Assembly: GCA_020433785.1 (NCBI GenBank)
Contig: JAGRCC010001069.1
Span: forward strand, 1 to 5,622
Origin: Anaerolineae bacterium
Lineage (GTDB): Bacteria; Chloroflexota; Anaerolineae; 4572-78; J111
Direction of reading: 5' to 3'
Length of the DNA stretch: 5,622 nucleotides
Shown piece after piece: positions 1 through 5,622 of the stretch. A program made the translations under genes and the position numbers. Position 1 is the first letter of the stretch; the number at the start of each line of letters is the position of its first letter. The notes beneath the pieces are model-generated. The model worked only from the letters and a program-made list of their open reading frames with translations. It had not been told where the DNA came from and ran no database searches.

Positions 1-247
1 GCTGGCGGGATCTCATTTCCTGAGAGAAAAAAGTGATTTCCGGCTGGCGGATCTCATTTCTTGAGAGAAAAAAGTGATTTCCTGCTGGCGGATCTCATTT
101 CTTGAGAGAAAAAAGTGATTTCCTGCTGGCGGATCTTATTTCTTGAGACAAAAAAGTAATTCCTGGCTGGCGGGATCGATTTCCTGAGAGAAAAAAGTGA
201 TTTCCGGCTGGCGGATCTTATTTCCTGAGAGAAAAAAGTGATTTCCG
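1..247. repeat. Six-copy 41-bp tandem repeat array, open at the left edge
   Basis: Six consecutive units, each beginning GCTGGCGG, start at 1, 43, 84, 125, 166 and 207. The first is 42 bp and the rest are 41 bp. A fragment of a seventh (GCTGGC) follows at 248-253, where similarity stops. Units 2 and 3 are identical. Unit 4 (125-165) is the most diverged, and unit 5 (166-206) lacks part of the TCTCA arm. Each unit has a GC-rich head (GCTGGCGGATC), a short inverted repeat TCTCA-5 nt-TGAGA (perfect in units 1-3, changed to TCTTA in units 4 and 6), an A6 tract and a GTGATTTCC tail. The window starts inside or at the edge of the array, so the true copy number is unknown. No function is assigned. 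The array lies downstream of the last gene of the cluster, and no unique spacers separate the units. Confidence 0.95.
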
Positions 248-253
248 GCTGGC

Positions 254-492
254 TAGACCTCCTTTTTGGAGACGCGAGATTTAATTGGATAACCGTCGGC
301 ATTTTTCCCTGAGCGGGAATGATATTCCAGTTGGGTAACACAAGGGTAGCAAGTTCTAAAAAACGGACAGGTCTCATCCAGCGAAGATCGATTTAGGAGA
401 AGGTTAGGTTGTCTTGAGGGCAGACGTTAAAATCCAAGCAGACCCCAGTCTATTAGATAAATCAAAAAACCTTATTAGAATTGAATAGGAAA
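254..492. other. Spacer between GT4 stop and repeat array, no recognisable gene
   Basis: These 239 bases separate the last glycosyltransferase from the 41-bp array. Apart from the possible terminator at 464-489, I see only minor short inverted repeats: CTCC-5 nt-GGAG at 259-271, TTCCC-5 nt-GGGAA at 305-319 and GGAAT-GAT-ATTCC at 316-328. None is followed by a T run that would make a convincing terminator. A minus-strand frame opening at 377 crosses this region into the array, but it has no Shine-Dalgarno and most of its length is repeat DNA. No tRNA-like, promoter-like or attachment-site-like pattern is clear. Confidence 0.6.
464..489 (-). terminator. Weak candidate intrinsic terminator after the GT4 gene
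   Basis: Read on the minus strand, three bases after the GT4 stop codon, the arm CCTATT is followed by a 7-nt loop (CAATTCT), the complementary arm AATAAGG with one bulged A, and immediately six T residues (469 down to 464). The position and the stem-then-T-run layout are right for Rho-independent termination at the end of this gene run. The stem is only six pairs with two G-C pairs, so it would be weak, and chance in an AT-rich stretch is a real alternative. Confidence 0.35.
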
Positions 493-1785
493 TTAGTTAG
501 AAATGGGCGTGGGGATTGAAAAAGAGGCCAGCGGCGGCGGCTCGAGACACACCTGTTGATAGAGTAAAACCAACTGATCATTCAGCTTTTCGATATTATA
601 GTGATTGGCCACATAGTCCCGGCCGGCCTGGCCCATGGTCGGCCACAGGTGGGGCTGTTCGACCAGCCCGGTTAATTTTTCGGCCAGGCCATCGATATCG
701 TGTTCGGCCGCCAGAAAGCCCGATTGGCCGTCCTGCACCAGTTCAGGGATGCCGCTGTGGCGGGTGCTCAACACCGGCAAGCCCTGGGCCATGGCTTCCA
801 TCAGCACCACCGGGATGCCTTCCTGGTCGCCGTCCGCGCCGGTAACGCTGGGAGCGACGATGATATGGGCTTGCTGCATCAGTTCGATGATTTTTTCCTG
901 CGACTGCCAGCCCAGCAGTTTAATCCGGGCGCCGACCCCTAGCTCGTCAATTAAATTTTGCAGGTCGTCTCGCAGCGGGCCGTCGCCGGCAATGTGGTAG
1001 GTGAGTTGGGGATGCTTTGCCGCCACCCTGGCCACGGCCCGAATGCCATCGGCCACGCCCTTTTTTTCCACCAGCCGGGCCACGGTCAGCAGCCGAATTT
1101 GCTCCCGGTCGGGTTGGCGCGGGGTAAACTGAAACTTATCGAGATCGACGCCCATGCGGTGGACTACAATTTTTTCCGGCGGACACCCCAGTTGGATCAA
1201 GGTGTCTTGCCAGCGCCGGCTGATGGGCAGAAAGAGATCGCCCCCTTCAAAGAGGGCGTTGTATTGCTCCGGGCCGGCTTGTTTGATCAGGGTAGTGAGA
1301 TCATAACCGTGAAAGGTGGTTATCAGTTTGCCGCGCACAGCCCCCAGCCGTTTTAACAAGGCGCCCAGATTGCCGTTGGGGCCGAAGTGGCAGTGAACGA
1401 TGTCGTATTGAGGCAGCCCGCTCTCCAGAAAGGCCAGCGTCCGGTAGAACAGGCTCAGTGAGGCGGCTTCCGGGCCGAACTCAAACAAATTGAGCGATTT
1501 TAGCAGCGGCCGCCGCTGCGGCTCAGGCGAGGCTAAGAGCCGGCTGGCTGCTTTAAGCAGCCCGGCCGCCTTGTTGCGGGGGACCGTTTGGTGGAAGGGG
1601 CGATGGTAAATCGTTCGCCGCCGCAGGTCGTACCGTTCAACGTCGGCGTGGACGGCCGGTTGGTGGTCGGGGTCCCGGGCGTAAATGGTGACCTCGTGGC
1701 CCCGGTCGATCAGGCCGGTGATTTGGTTGAGGACAAAGGTTTGTGACAGAGCGGGAAACTCGGTCACAAAAAAGGCGATTTTCAT
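493..1785 (-). CDS. Glycosyltransferase family 4, WcaL/AmsK-like (430 aa)
   Basis: This is a probable retaining GT-B glycosyltransferase that moves a sugar from a nucleotide-sugar donor to a growing surface glycan at the cytoplasmic membrane face. The start MKIAFFVTEFPALSQTFVLN resembles the WcaL/AmsK/CpsK colanic-acid and amylovoran enzymes, whose N-terminal acceptor domain opens the same way. Visible landmarks are HCHFGPNG (131-138), FHGYDLT (158-164), the linker region with GVDLDKF (212-218), ARLVEKKG (236-243) opening the C-terminal donor domain, AGDGP (266-270), and the EX7E donor-binding motif E322...E330 in EGIPVVLME. The C-terminus is a proline-rich tail (about 413-430). The frame stays open upstream to 2031, but the ATG at 1785 is preferred because it starts exactly at the family N-terminus and overlaps the preceding stop as ATGA, which suggests translational coupling. 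There is no strong Shine-Dalgarno. Donor and acceptor sugars are unknown. Confidence 0.92.
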   Translation of the reverse strand: MKIAFFVTEFPALSQTFVLNQITGLIDRGHEVTIYARDPDHQPAVHADVERYDLRRRTIYHRPFHQTVPRNKAAGLLKAASRLLASPEPQRRPLLKSLNLFEFGPEAASLSLFYRTLAFLESGLPQYDIVHCHFGPNGNLGALLKRLGAVRGKLITTFHGYDLTTLIKQAGPEQYNALFEGGDLFLPISRRWQDTLIQLGCPPEKIVVHRMGVDLDKFQFTPRQPDREQIRLLTVARLVEKKGVADGIRAVARVAAKHPQLTYHIAGDGPLRDDLQNLIDELGVGARIKLLGWQSQEKIIELMQQAHIIVAPSVTGADGDQEGIPVVLMEAMAQGLPVLSTRHSGIPELVQDGQSGFLAAEHDIDGLAEKLTGLVEQPHLWPTMGQAGRDYVANHYNIEKLNDQLVLLYQQVCLEPPPLASFSIPTPISN

Positions 1786-2708
1786 GCGCGAGAACCGATA
1801 AACTCCAGCCGGCGTTGGATAAAGTAATAGACCGGCGGCGGCATGTGCCGGAATTGGAATTTGCGATAAACCACCAGGTAGGCCAGCATTCGCTGCGACC
1901 CCGATTTGACGGCTTTGGCTCGTTTGTAGCAAATTTCGGCAAAAAAGCGCCGGCCTTCTTCTCTGATTTGGGCTTGGCTGTTCGGGGCTAAGGCCACCAT
2001 CAGATCGAGCAGGCTCAAGAAGTCGTCGCACCAGTCGCCCACTTTGGCGGCGAAGGTTAACTCGCCCTCGTGTTTGCGGAAGCTGGCTTTGACCTCCTCA
2101 ACATCGGCCCGGCCATATTTGGCGGCCAATTGCACGATCGCCACGCCGTCTTGTAATAGGTTGTGTTTGGAACGGAGCCCGCCCAGTTCTTTGAGCCGGC
2201 GAGTATTAAATAACGTGCTGCACAGATAAAATGAGGTTTTGTAGTTGAACCAGCCTCTGTAAAAATCGGCGGTAGACAGCCCATCAACCTGGTTGCGGGT
2301 TTGGTGCAGCTGCCGGCCCTGCCCGTCGATCTCACGGGTGCCGGTGCGGATGACGCCCAGTTCGGTGTTGTACTGCGCTTTTTTCATGCAGACGGCCACA
2401 AAATCGGGATCGATCAGGTCATCGTCATGCAGCATCAAGAAGTAGGCCCCTTGGGCTTGATCCAGGCAAAAGTTGAAGTTGTTCGCTGCCCCGATATTCT
2501 GGGCGTGCTTGAAATATTTGATACGAGGGTCCTTAAAGCGGCTGACCACGCCCTCGGTATCATCGCTGGAACAGTTGTCGGCGATGATAATCTCCAGGTT
2601 GGGGTAGGTTTGATCAACGGCGCTTTGTAAGGCTTGTCGCAAAAAGCCATCGGCCCGGTTGTAGGTGGGAATGCCGATACTGACTAACGGCAGCGATGCT
2701 TGGGTCAT
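1782..2708 (-). CDS. Glycosyltransferase family 2 (308 aa)
   Basis: This is a probable inverting GT-A glycosyltransferase of the cytoplasm or inner membrane face, adding one sugar to a lipid-linked glycan. The N-terminal domain carries the classic GT2 opening LVSIGIPTYNRADGFLRQAL (8-27), the nucleotide-binding stretch IIADNCSSDDT (41-51, with D44, D49 and D50), and a DXD-type metal site LHDDD (93-97). The position where family members often have an ED catalytic pair appears as Q186-D187. The C-terminal third (about 225-308) is basic and aromatic, ending in a likely membrane-associating segment rather than a clear transmembrane helix. The ATG at 2708 is chosen over the longer frame starting at 2783 because it has AAGGAG seven bases upstream and matches the family start; the extra 25 codons would be translated hairpin-repeat DNA. 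Its stop overlaps the GT4 start by four bases. Substrates cannot be inferred. Confidence 0.93.
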   Translation of the reverse strand: MTQASLPLVSIGIPTYNRADGFLRQALQSAVDQTYPNLEIIIADNCSSDDTEGVVSRFKDPRIKYFKHAQNIGAANNFNFCLDQAQGAYFLMLHDDDLIDPDFVAVCMKKAQYNTELGVIRTGTREIDGQGRQLHQTRNQVDGLSTADFYRGWFNYKTSFYLCSTLFNTRRLKELGGLRSKHNLLQDGVAIVQLAAKYGRADVEEVKASFRKHEGELTFAAKVGDWCDDFLSLLDLMVALAPNSQAQIREEGRRFFAEICYKRAKAVKSGSQRMLAYLVVYRKFQFRHMPPPVYYFIQRRLEFIGSRA

Positions 2709-2715
2709 GGGTGCT

Positions 2716-2721
2716 CTCCTT
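2716..2721 (-). promoter_or_regulatory. Shine-Dalgarno sequence of the downstream GT2 gene
   Basis: On the minus strand AAGGAG sits seven bases before the ATG at 2708. It is the clearest ribosome binding site in the window and decides the start of this gene against the in-frame upstream candidate at 2783. Its strength suggests this gene is translated independently after the 102-base gap, unlike its neighbours, which lack good sites and probably rely on coupling. Confidence 0.8.
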
Positions 2722-2740
2722 GAAAACAAAGGTTGGGAGT

Positions 2741-2806
2741 TGACAAAGCAAGCTTTGTCGCTCCGGTACGGCTTGGATGACAAAGTAAACTTTGTCGCTC
2801 CGGTAC
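2741..2806 (-). repeat. Two direct copies of a 29-bp hairpin element in an intergenic gap
   Basis: The copies lie at 2741-2769 and 2778-2806 (37-bp period), separated by GGCTTGGA. Each contains a perfect inverted repeat next to a constant GCTCCGGTAC flank. On the transcribed minus strand they read GACAAAGT-TT-ACTTTGTC (first transcribed, 2779-2796) and GACAAAGC-TT-GCTTTGTC (2742-2759). The only two differences between the 29-mers are the two partners of one base pair (T-A against C-G), so pairing is kept. No T run follows either hairpin, so they are not intrinsic terminators. The pair starts four bases after the acyltransferase stop and ends 32 bases before the GT2 start. Possible roles, by inference, are transcript stabilisation or processing, attenuation, or a REP-like dispersed element. 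Confidence 0.9.
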
Positions 2807-2810
2807 AGTT

Positions 2811-3533
2811 TTATTGTTGATGTTGAATTTCCTGAGGCAGCAAGGTGCTCTCCGGCTCTACGTCTGAAACCGATCGCCACTGCTGTAGTTCTTCGTTCCA
2901 TTGTTTGATGACTTTGGCCGGCGACCCCACGGCAATGGTTCGGTCGGGAATCGATTTGGTGACGACGCTATTGGCGCCGATGATGGCTTGTTCGCCGATG
3001 GTTACGCCGGGTAGAATGACCACATTTTGACCGATCCAGCAGCCGCGTTTGATCAATATTGGCTCGGTCCTAAAAATCGGTTGGTACTTGTAGGGCGTAT
3101 CAGGGTCTTGATAGCCGTGCAGCCCATCGGTGATGTTCACATTGGAGGCGAACAGCACATCGTCTTCGATGGTGACATTGTGGTGGGCGGCCACCTGCAA
3201 TCCGGCGGTGGCGGTCACCCGCTGCCCGATAATGATTTGGGGCGAGAAGGTCTGGCGAACTTGGGGCAGCGTGGGGTGTGTCATCCAACTCGACGGATAA
3301 GTGGTGATGGCGTTCAACAAAGAGCCAGGCCCCAGCCGAACGCCTTCGCCCAGGGCGATCTTGTCCGCATTGAGAATGGTTCTGGGCAGCGCAATCTCGA
3401 TATCGACCGGCGCGTTGCTAAATTTGGGCAACGTCTGGCGGGCGATGGCATGGTTGGCTTGATTAATCAAGATGCCCAATTTTATAATGAATTTTTTGCC
3501 CCATCGAGTGTGGGCCAGCCAATTTAAAAGCAT
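2811..3533 (-). CDS. Hexapeptide-repeat (left-handed beta-helix) acyltransferase (240 aa)
   Basis: This is a probable cytoplasmic O- or N-acyltransferase, most likely acetyl-CoA dependent, that decorates a sugar of the surface glycan. The first 50 or so residues form a basic helical lead-in. From about 52 to 205 the isoleucine/valine/glycine-spaced hexapeptide pattern of the WbbJ/maltose-acetyltransferase type is clear, for example IALGEGVRLGPG (59-70), VTIEDDVLFASNVNITDG (120-137) and CWIGQNVVILPGVTIGEQA (165-183). NITDGLHGY (133-141) matches the family segment that carries the catalytic histidine, here probably H139. The closing AVGSPAKVIKQW (201-212) is the usual end of the fold, followed by a polar Glu/Gln-rich tail. 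The ATG at 3533 is the only plausible start: the frame runs back to the preceding gene's stop with no other start codon. No good Shine-Dalgarno is seen. It lies 33 bases after the GT2 stop. The acyl group and acceptor are unknown; a serine acetyltransferase is unlikely given the neighbours. Confidence 0.92.
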   Translation of the reverse strand: MLLNWLAHTRWGKKFIIKLGILINQANHAIARQTLPKFSNAPVDIEIALPRTILNADKIALGEGVRLGPGSLLNAITTYPSSWMTHPTLPQVRQTFSPQIIIGQRVTATAGLQVAAHHNVTIEDDVLFASNVNITDGLHGYQDPDTPYKYQPIFRTEPILIKRGCWIGQNVVILPGVTIGEQAIIGANSVVTKSIPDRTIAVGSPAKVIKQWNEELQQWRSVSDVEPESTLLPQEIQHQQ

Positions 3534-3566
3534 AGAATAATCCGGTAGATAGGCTAATGATTGCCG

Positions 3567-4430
3567 TTACAGAGCGATGACCCGGTGCTTGATGCTGCCC
3601 CAAATCCGGCCGATACGCCAGTTCAATTGCCACAGCCAGCGCACAATTTGGCCTCGATATCGGAGTCTGATCAATTGTCGCAGTAGCGTATACCAGGCGT
3701 TCAAGCCGTGCCGCCAAGTCAGCGCGGGCATGCCCAAGGGTCTGTATTTTTTGTACAACACCACGTTATACTCGCCCCATTGCCTGGCCTGCTGGAGAAT
3801 GCCGCCTATCGAATTTCGTAATCGATAATGAACCAGGGCGTCGGGCGCGTAATGAAGTTCCGTGCCGGCCAGTTGAATTCGCCAGCAGTAATCGGTATCT
3901 TGGAGTTTGAATAGATTTTCGTCGTAGCCGCCCACAGTTCGATGAATGGCGGCTTTGACGCCAAGATTACAGGAAGCCGCGTGGGGCAGGAACGGTGGGT
4001 AGTCGTATTGTTGAAGCCCGTTTTGTTGGGGACATGACCGGGTTTTGTTGACCCATGGCTCGTTTAGTTTTTGCGAGTCTAACCGACCGGCGACAAAGTC
4101 ACAGTGCGACAACGCCTGGCCCATGGCGGCCACCCAACCGCAGCCCACGACATCATCGGCGTCACAGAAGGCCAAATAGTCGCCCTTGGCGGCCTCGGCG
4201 CCCCGATTGCGGGCATAGCTGGCGCCTCGTTTGGCGGAGGCATCAATAATTTTTAGATGAGACAGGCGATTTTGATAGCGGGCCAGAATGGCCAGGGTCT
4301 GATCGGATGACCCATTATCGGCTACAATAATCTCCCACGGTTCGGTCCACTCTTGGCCGGCCAACGCTTCGAGTAAATCACCAATAGTACCGGCCGAATT
4401 ACACGCTGGAATTATTATGCTTAGTTTCAT
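3567..4430 (-). CDS. Glycosyltransferase family 2 (287 aa)
   Basis: This is a second probable inverting GT-A enzyme for the same glycan. Visible landmarks are LSIIIPACNSAGTIGDLLEA (3-22), the nucleotide-binding stretch IIVADNGSSDQT (34-45, with D38), the segment RGASYARNRGAEAAKGDYLAFCDADD (68-93) with the DADD metal site at 90-93, and QDTDYCWR (177-184), where relatives usually have ED followed by D..R. The remaining tail (about 238-287) is unusually rich in arginine, tryptophan and aliphatic residues, consistent with peripheral membrane binding. The ATG at 4430 lies 11 bases after the ABC ATPase stop with no clear Shine-Dalgarno, so coupled translation is likely. It differs from the GT2 at 1782-2708 in length and in all its spacers, so it is not a recent duplicate. 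Donor and acceptor are unknown. Confidence 0.93.
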   Translation of the reverse strand: MKLSIIIPACNSAGTIGDLLEALAGQEWTEPWEIIVADNGSSDQTLAILARYQNRLSHLKIIDASAKRGASYARNRGAEAAKGDYLAFCDADDVVGCGWVAAMGQALSHCDFVAGRLDSQKLNEPWVNKTRSCPQQNGLQQYDYPPFLPHAASCNLGVKAAIHRTVGGYDENLFKLQDTDYCWRIQLAGTELHYAPDALVHYRLRNSIGGILQQARQWGEYNVVLYKKYRPLGMPALTWRHGLNAWYTLLRQLIRLRYRGQIVRWLWQLNWRIGRIWGSIKHRVIAL

Positions 4431-4441
4431 TTGAGATACGG

Positions 4442-5622
4442 TTAATGGTGCGCTTTCAGTTTTTCACTGGATTTTACGCTACCATTGCCGTTTGGGGTAA
4501 ATTCCGTCGCCCACTTGAGGAGCGGCCTAACGACCCCATTCATATTTTTCTTCCAATCACCTCGCGCTGAATCCGGTTCCATCGTATCGATGACCTGAAA
4601 TGCCACCGCTTCGCGCTCATAAAATTGGGGAATATCCGGGTCGATGGTGATGACGCCGGCGTTAACAAAGATGGTGCCTTCGGCCAACAGATTGCCGGGC
4701 AGCCAGACCACCGATTTGTACCGGCCAACGGGCCGGGGGCGAAGCCGCCAATTCGGGTCAACGTCGTGGGCGCCAAACAAACAGGTGCCGTCTTCGTTAT
4801 TAAAGTGAAAGTGAGGCATCAAAATGTGACCGGGTTGGAGCGCTTCGAACTCCATTTCGACGCCGACGGGGTGGCGGATATCAATCGAATCGACCACCTG
4901 GCCTGCTTCTGAGACCACCCGAACGGCGCACAGGCGACTGACCGGGCCGCCGGGGGCTTTGTTAGCGTTAGGCCACAGTCGTTCCGAGCTAACGCCGCGC
5001 CCGGAGTTGAGATAAGCGCTCACGGCCAGGTGAGCCGGACCGTCTTCCAAAATCTGCCCGCCGTCTAACAAGATCACCCGTTCGCACAGCCGCGTAACCG
5101 CCGGCATATTGTGAGATACAAAGAGCACAGTGCGCCCTTCTTCGCCGACCGATTGCATCTTGTTGAGGCATTTTCGCTGAAAACGGGCATCGCCCACCGC
5201 CAGAACTTCATCGACAATCAAAATTTCAGGTTCCAGGTGGGCCGCCACGGCAAAGGCCAGCCGCATTTGCATACCGCTAGAGTAATGCTTCACCGGCGTA
5301 TCGATAAACTTTTCCACTTCAGAGAAGGCCACAATTTCATCGAACTTGCGGTTAATCTCGGTTCGTTTCATGCCTAAAATAGCGCCGTTGAGAAAGACAT
5401 TTTCCCGGCCGGTCAATTCGTGGTGAAAGCCGGTGCCGACCTCCAAGAGCGAGCCGACCCGGCCTAAAATGAGGGCCTCGCCGGAGGTGGGTTCGGTAAT
5501 GCGTGACAGAATTTTTAAGAGCGTGCTTTTGCCGGCTCCATTGCGGCCAATAATACCGACGACCTCACCCTGATTAACGGTAAATGATACATTTTGGAGC
5601 GCCCAAATGATTTCGTCCAGTT
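4442..5622 (-). CDS. Wzt-like polysaccharide ABC transporter ATPase, N-terminus outside window
   Basis: This is the ATP-hydrolysing subunit of an ABC exporter for a lipid-linked polysaccharide, expected to work at the cytoplasmic membrane with a Wzm/TagG-type permease not present here. The 392 visible codons run off the right edge, and the first residues (LDEIIWALQNVSFTVNQGE) are already inside the nucleotide-binding domain, so roughly 40 residues are probably missing. Landmarks in visible numbering: Walker A GRNGAGKST (25-33, at 5522-5548), the family-typical VGSLLEVGTGFHHELTGREN segment (55-74), signature YSSGMQMRL (113-121; the SSGM form typical of Wzt/TagH), Walker B ILIVDEVLAVGD (133-144), and H-loop VSHN (168-171). 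Residues from about 225 form a Wzt_C-type beta domain, including HFHFNNEDGTCLFG and the late SARGDWKKNMNGVVRPLLKW block. A polar tail ends in KAHH. The TTG at 5446 is internal, not a start. In Wzt homologues the C-terminal domain binds the capped end of the glycan. Confidence 0.95.
   Translation of the reverse strand, partial: LDEIIWALQNVSFTVNQGEVVGIIGRNGAGKSTLLKILSRITEPTSGEALILGRVGSLLEVGTGFHHELTGRENVFLNGAILGMKRTEINRKFDEIVAFSEVEKFIDTPVKHYSSGMQMRLAFAVAAHLEPEILIVDEVLAVGDARFQRKCLNKMQSVGEEGRTVLFVSHNMPAVTRLCERVILLDGGQILEDGPAHLAVSAYLNSGRGVSSERLWPNANKAPGGPVSRLCAVRVVSEAGQVVDSIDIRHPVGVEMEFEALQPGHILMPHFHFNNEDGTCLFGAHDVDPNWRLRPRPVGRYKSVVWLPGNLLAEGTIFVNAGVITIDPDIPQFYEREAVAFQVIDTMEPDSARGDWKKNMNGVVRPLLKWATEFTPNGNGSVKSSEKLKAHH

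Noticed and set aside
1..247. CRISPR array
   Set aside because: The units are directly adjacent with no unique spacers, and no cas gene is visible.
1..247. A string of tandem intrinsic terminators
   Set aside because: On the plus strand the mini-hairpin is followed by A residues. On the minus strand the T run comes before the hairpin rather than after it. The stem is also only five pairs.
54..377. Minus-strand 107-codon open frame crossing the spacer and the 41-bp array
   Set aside because: Over half of it is tandem repeat. Because 41 is not a multiple of three, each unit is read in a new frame, and the frame stays open only until the TGA inside a unit falls in phase at 54-56. There is no Shine-Dalgarno before the ATG at 377 and no recognisable domain.
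516..1356. Several plus-strand open frames opposite the GT4 gene
   Set aside because: They are shadows of a well-supported minus-strand gene, overlap one another in different frames, and show no domain or ribosome site.
1786..2031. An 82-residue N-terminal extension of the GT4 reading frame
   Set aside because: It lies wholly inside the GT2 coding region in another frame and is not family-like. The protein family begins at MKIAFFVTEFP, encoded from 1785.
2741..2806. Hairpins as Rho-independent terminators between acyltransferase and GT2
   Set aside because: Neither stem is followed by a T run on either strand, and the stems are mostly A-T pairs.
3027..3527. Plus-strand 166-codon frame opposite the acyltransferase
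   Set aside because: It is the antisense of a clear hexapeptide-repeat protein. Its length comes from the regular codon pattern of that repeat, and nothing in it is family-like.

Overview
The window looks like the downstream half of a cell-surface polysaccharide gene cluster from a bacterium of moderate-to-high GC content. All five convincing genes lie on the minus strand, so transcription runs from the right edge towards the left. In transcription order they are: an ABC-transporter ATPase of the Wzt type with a C-terminal glycan-recognition domain (4442-5622, its N-terminus outside the window), a family-2 glycosyltransferase (3567-4430), a left-handed beta-helix (hexapeptide) acyltransferase (2811-3533), a second family-2 glycosyltransferase (1782-2708), and a WcaL/AmsK-like family-4 glycosyltransferase (493-1785). 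The plus strand shows only shadow reading frames.

The first three genes are tightly spaced (11 and 33 bases apart). The second GT2 and the GT4 overlap by four bases (ATGA). The only sizeable gap within the gene run, 102 bases at 2709-2810, holds two copies of a 29-bp hairpin element and a good Shine-Dalgarno sequence. After the GT4 stop there is a weak terminator-like hairpin, then about 210 bases with no recognisable gene, then at least six copies of a 41-bp tandem repeat running off the left edge.

Functionally, the glycosyltransferases would add sugars to a lipid-linked glycan on the cytoplasmic face of the membrane. The acyltransferase could decorate a sugar, and the Wzt-type ATPase with an unseen membrane partner would export the finished chain. 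Substrates cannot be read from the sequence. The gene content alone does not identify the organism. The two repeat families, whose translated shadows resemble spurious small proteins I associate with Chloroflexota (Anaerolineae-like) genomes, make that phylum a tentative guess from memory only.

No wholly new multigene system is apparent. The signals most worth a second look are in the non-coding DNA: A6 tracts spaced exactly 41 bp apart through the tandem array, and the paired intergenic hairpins, which differ by one base-pair-preserving double change.
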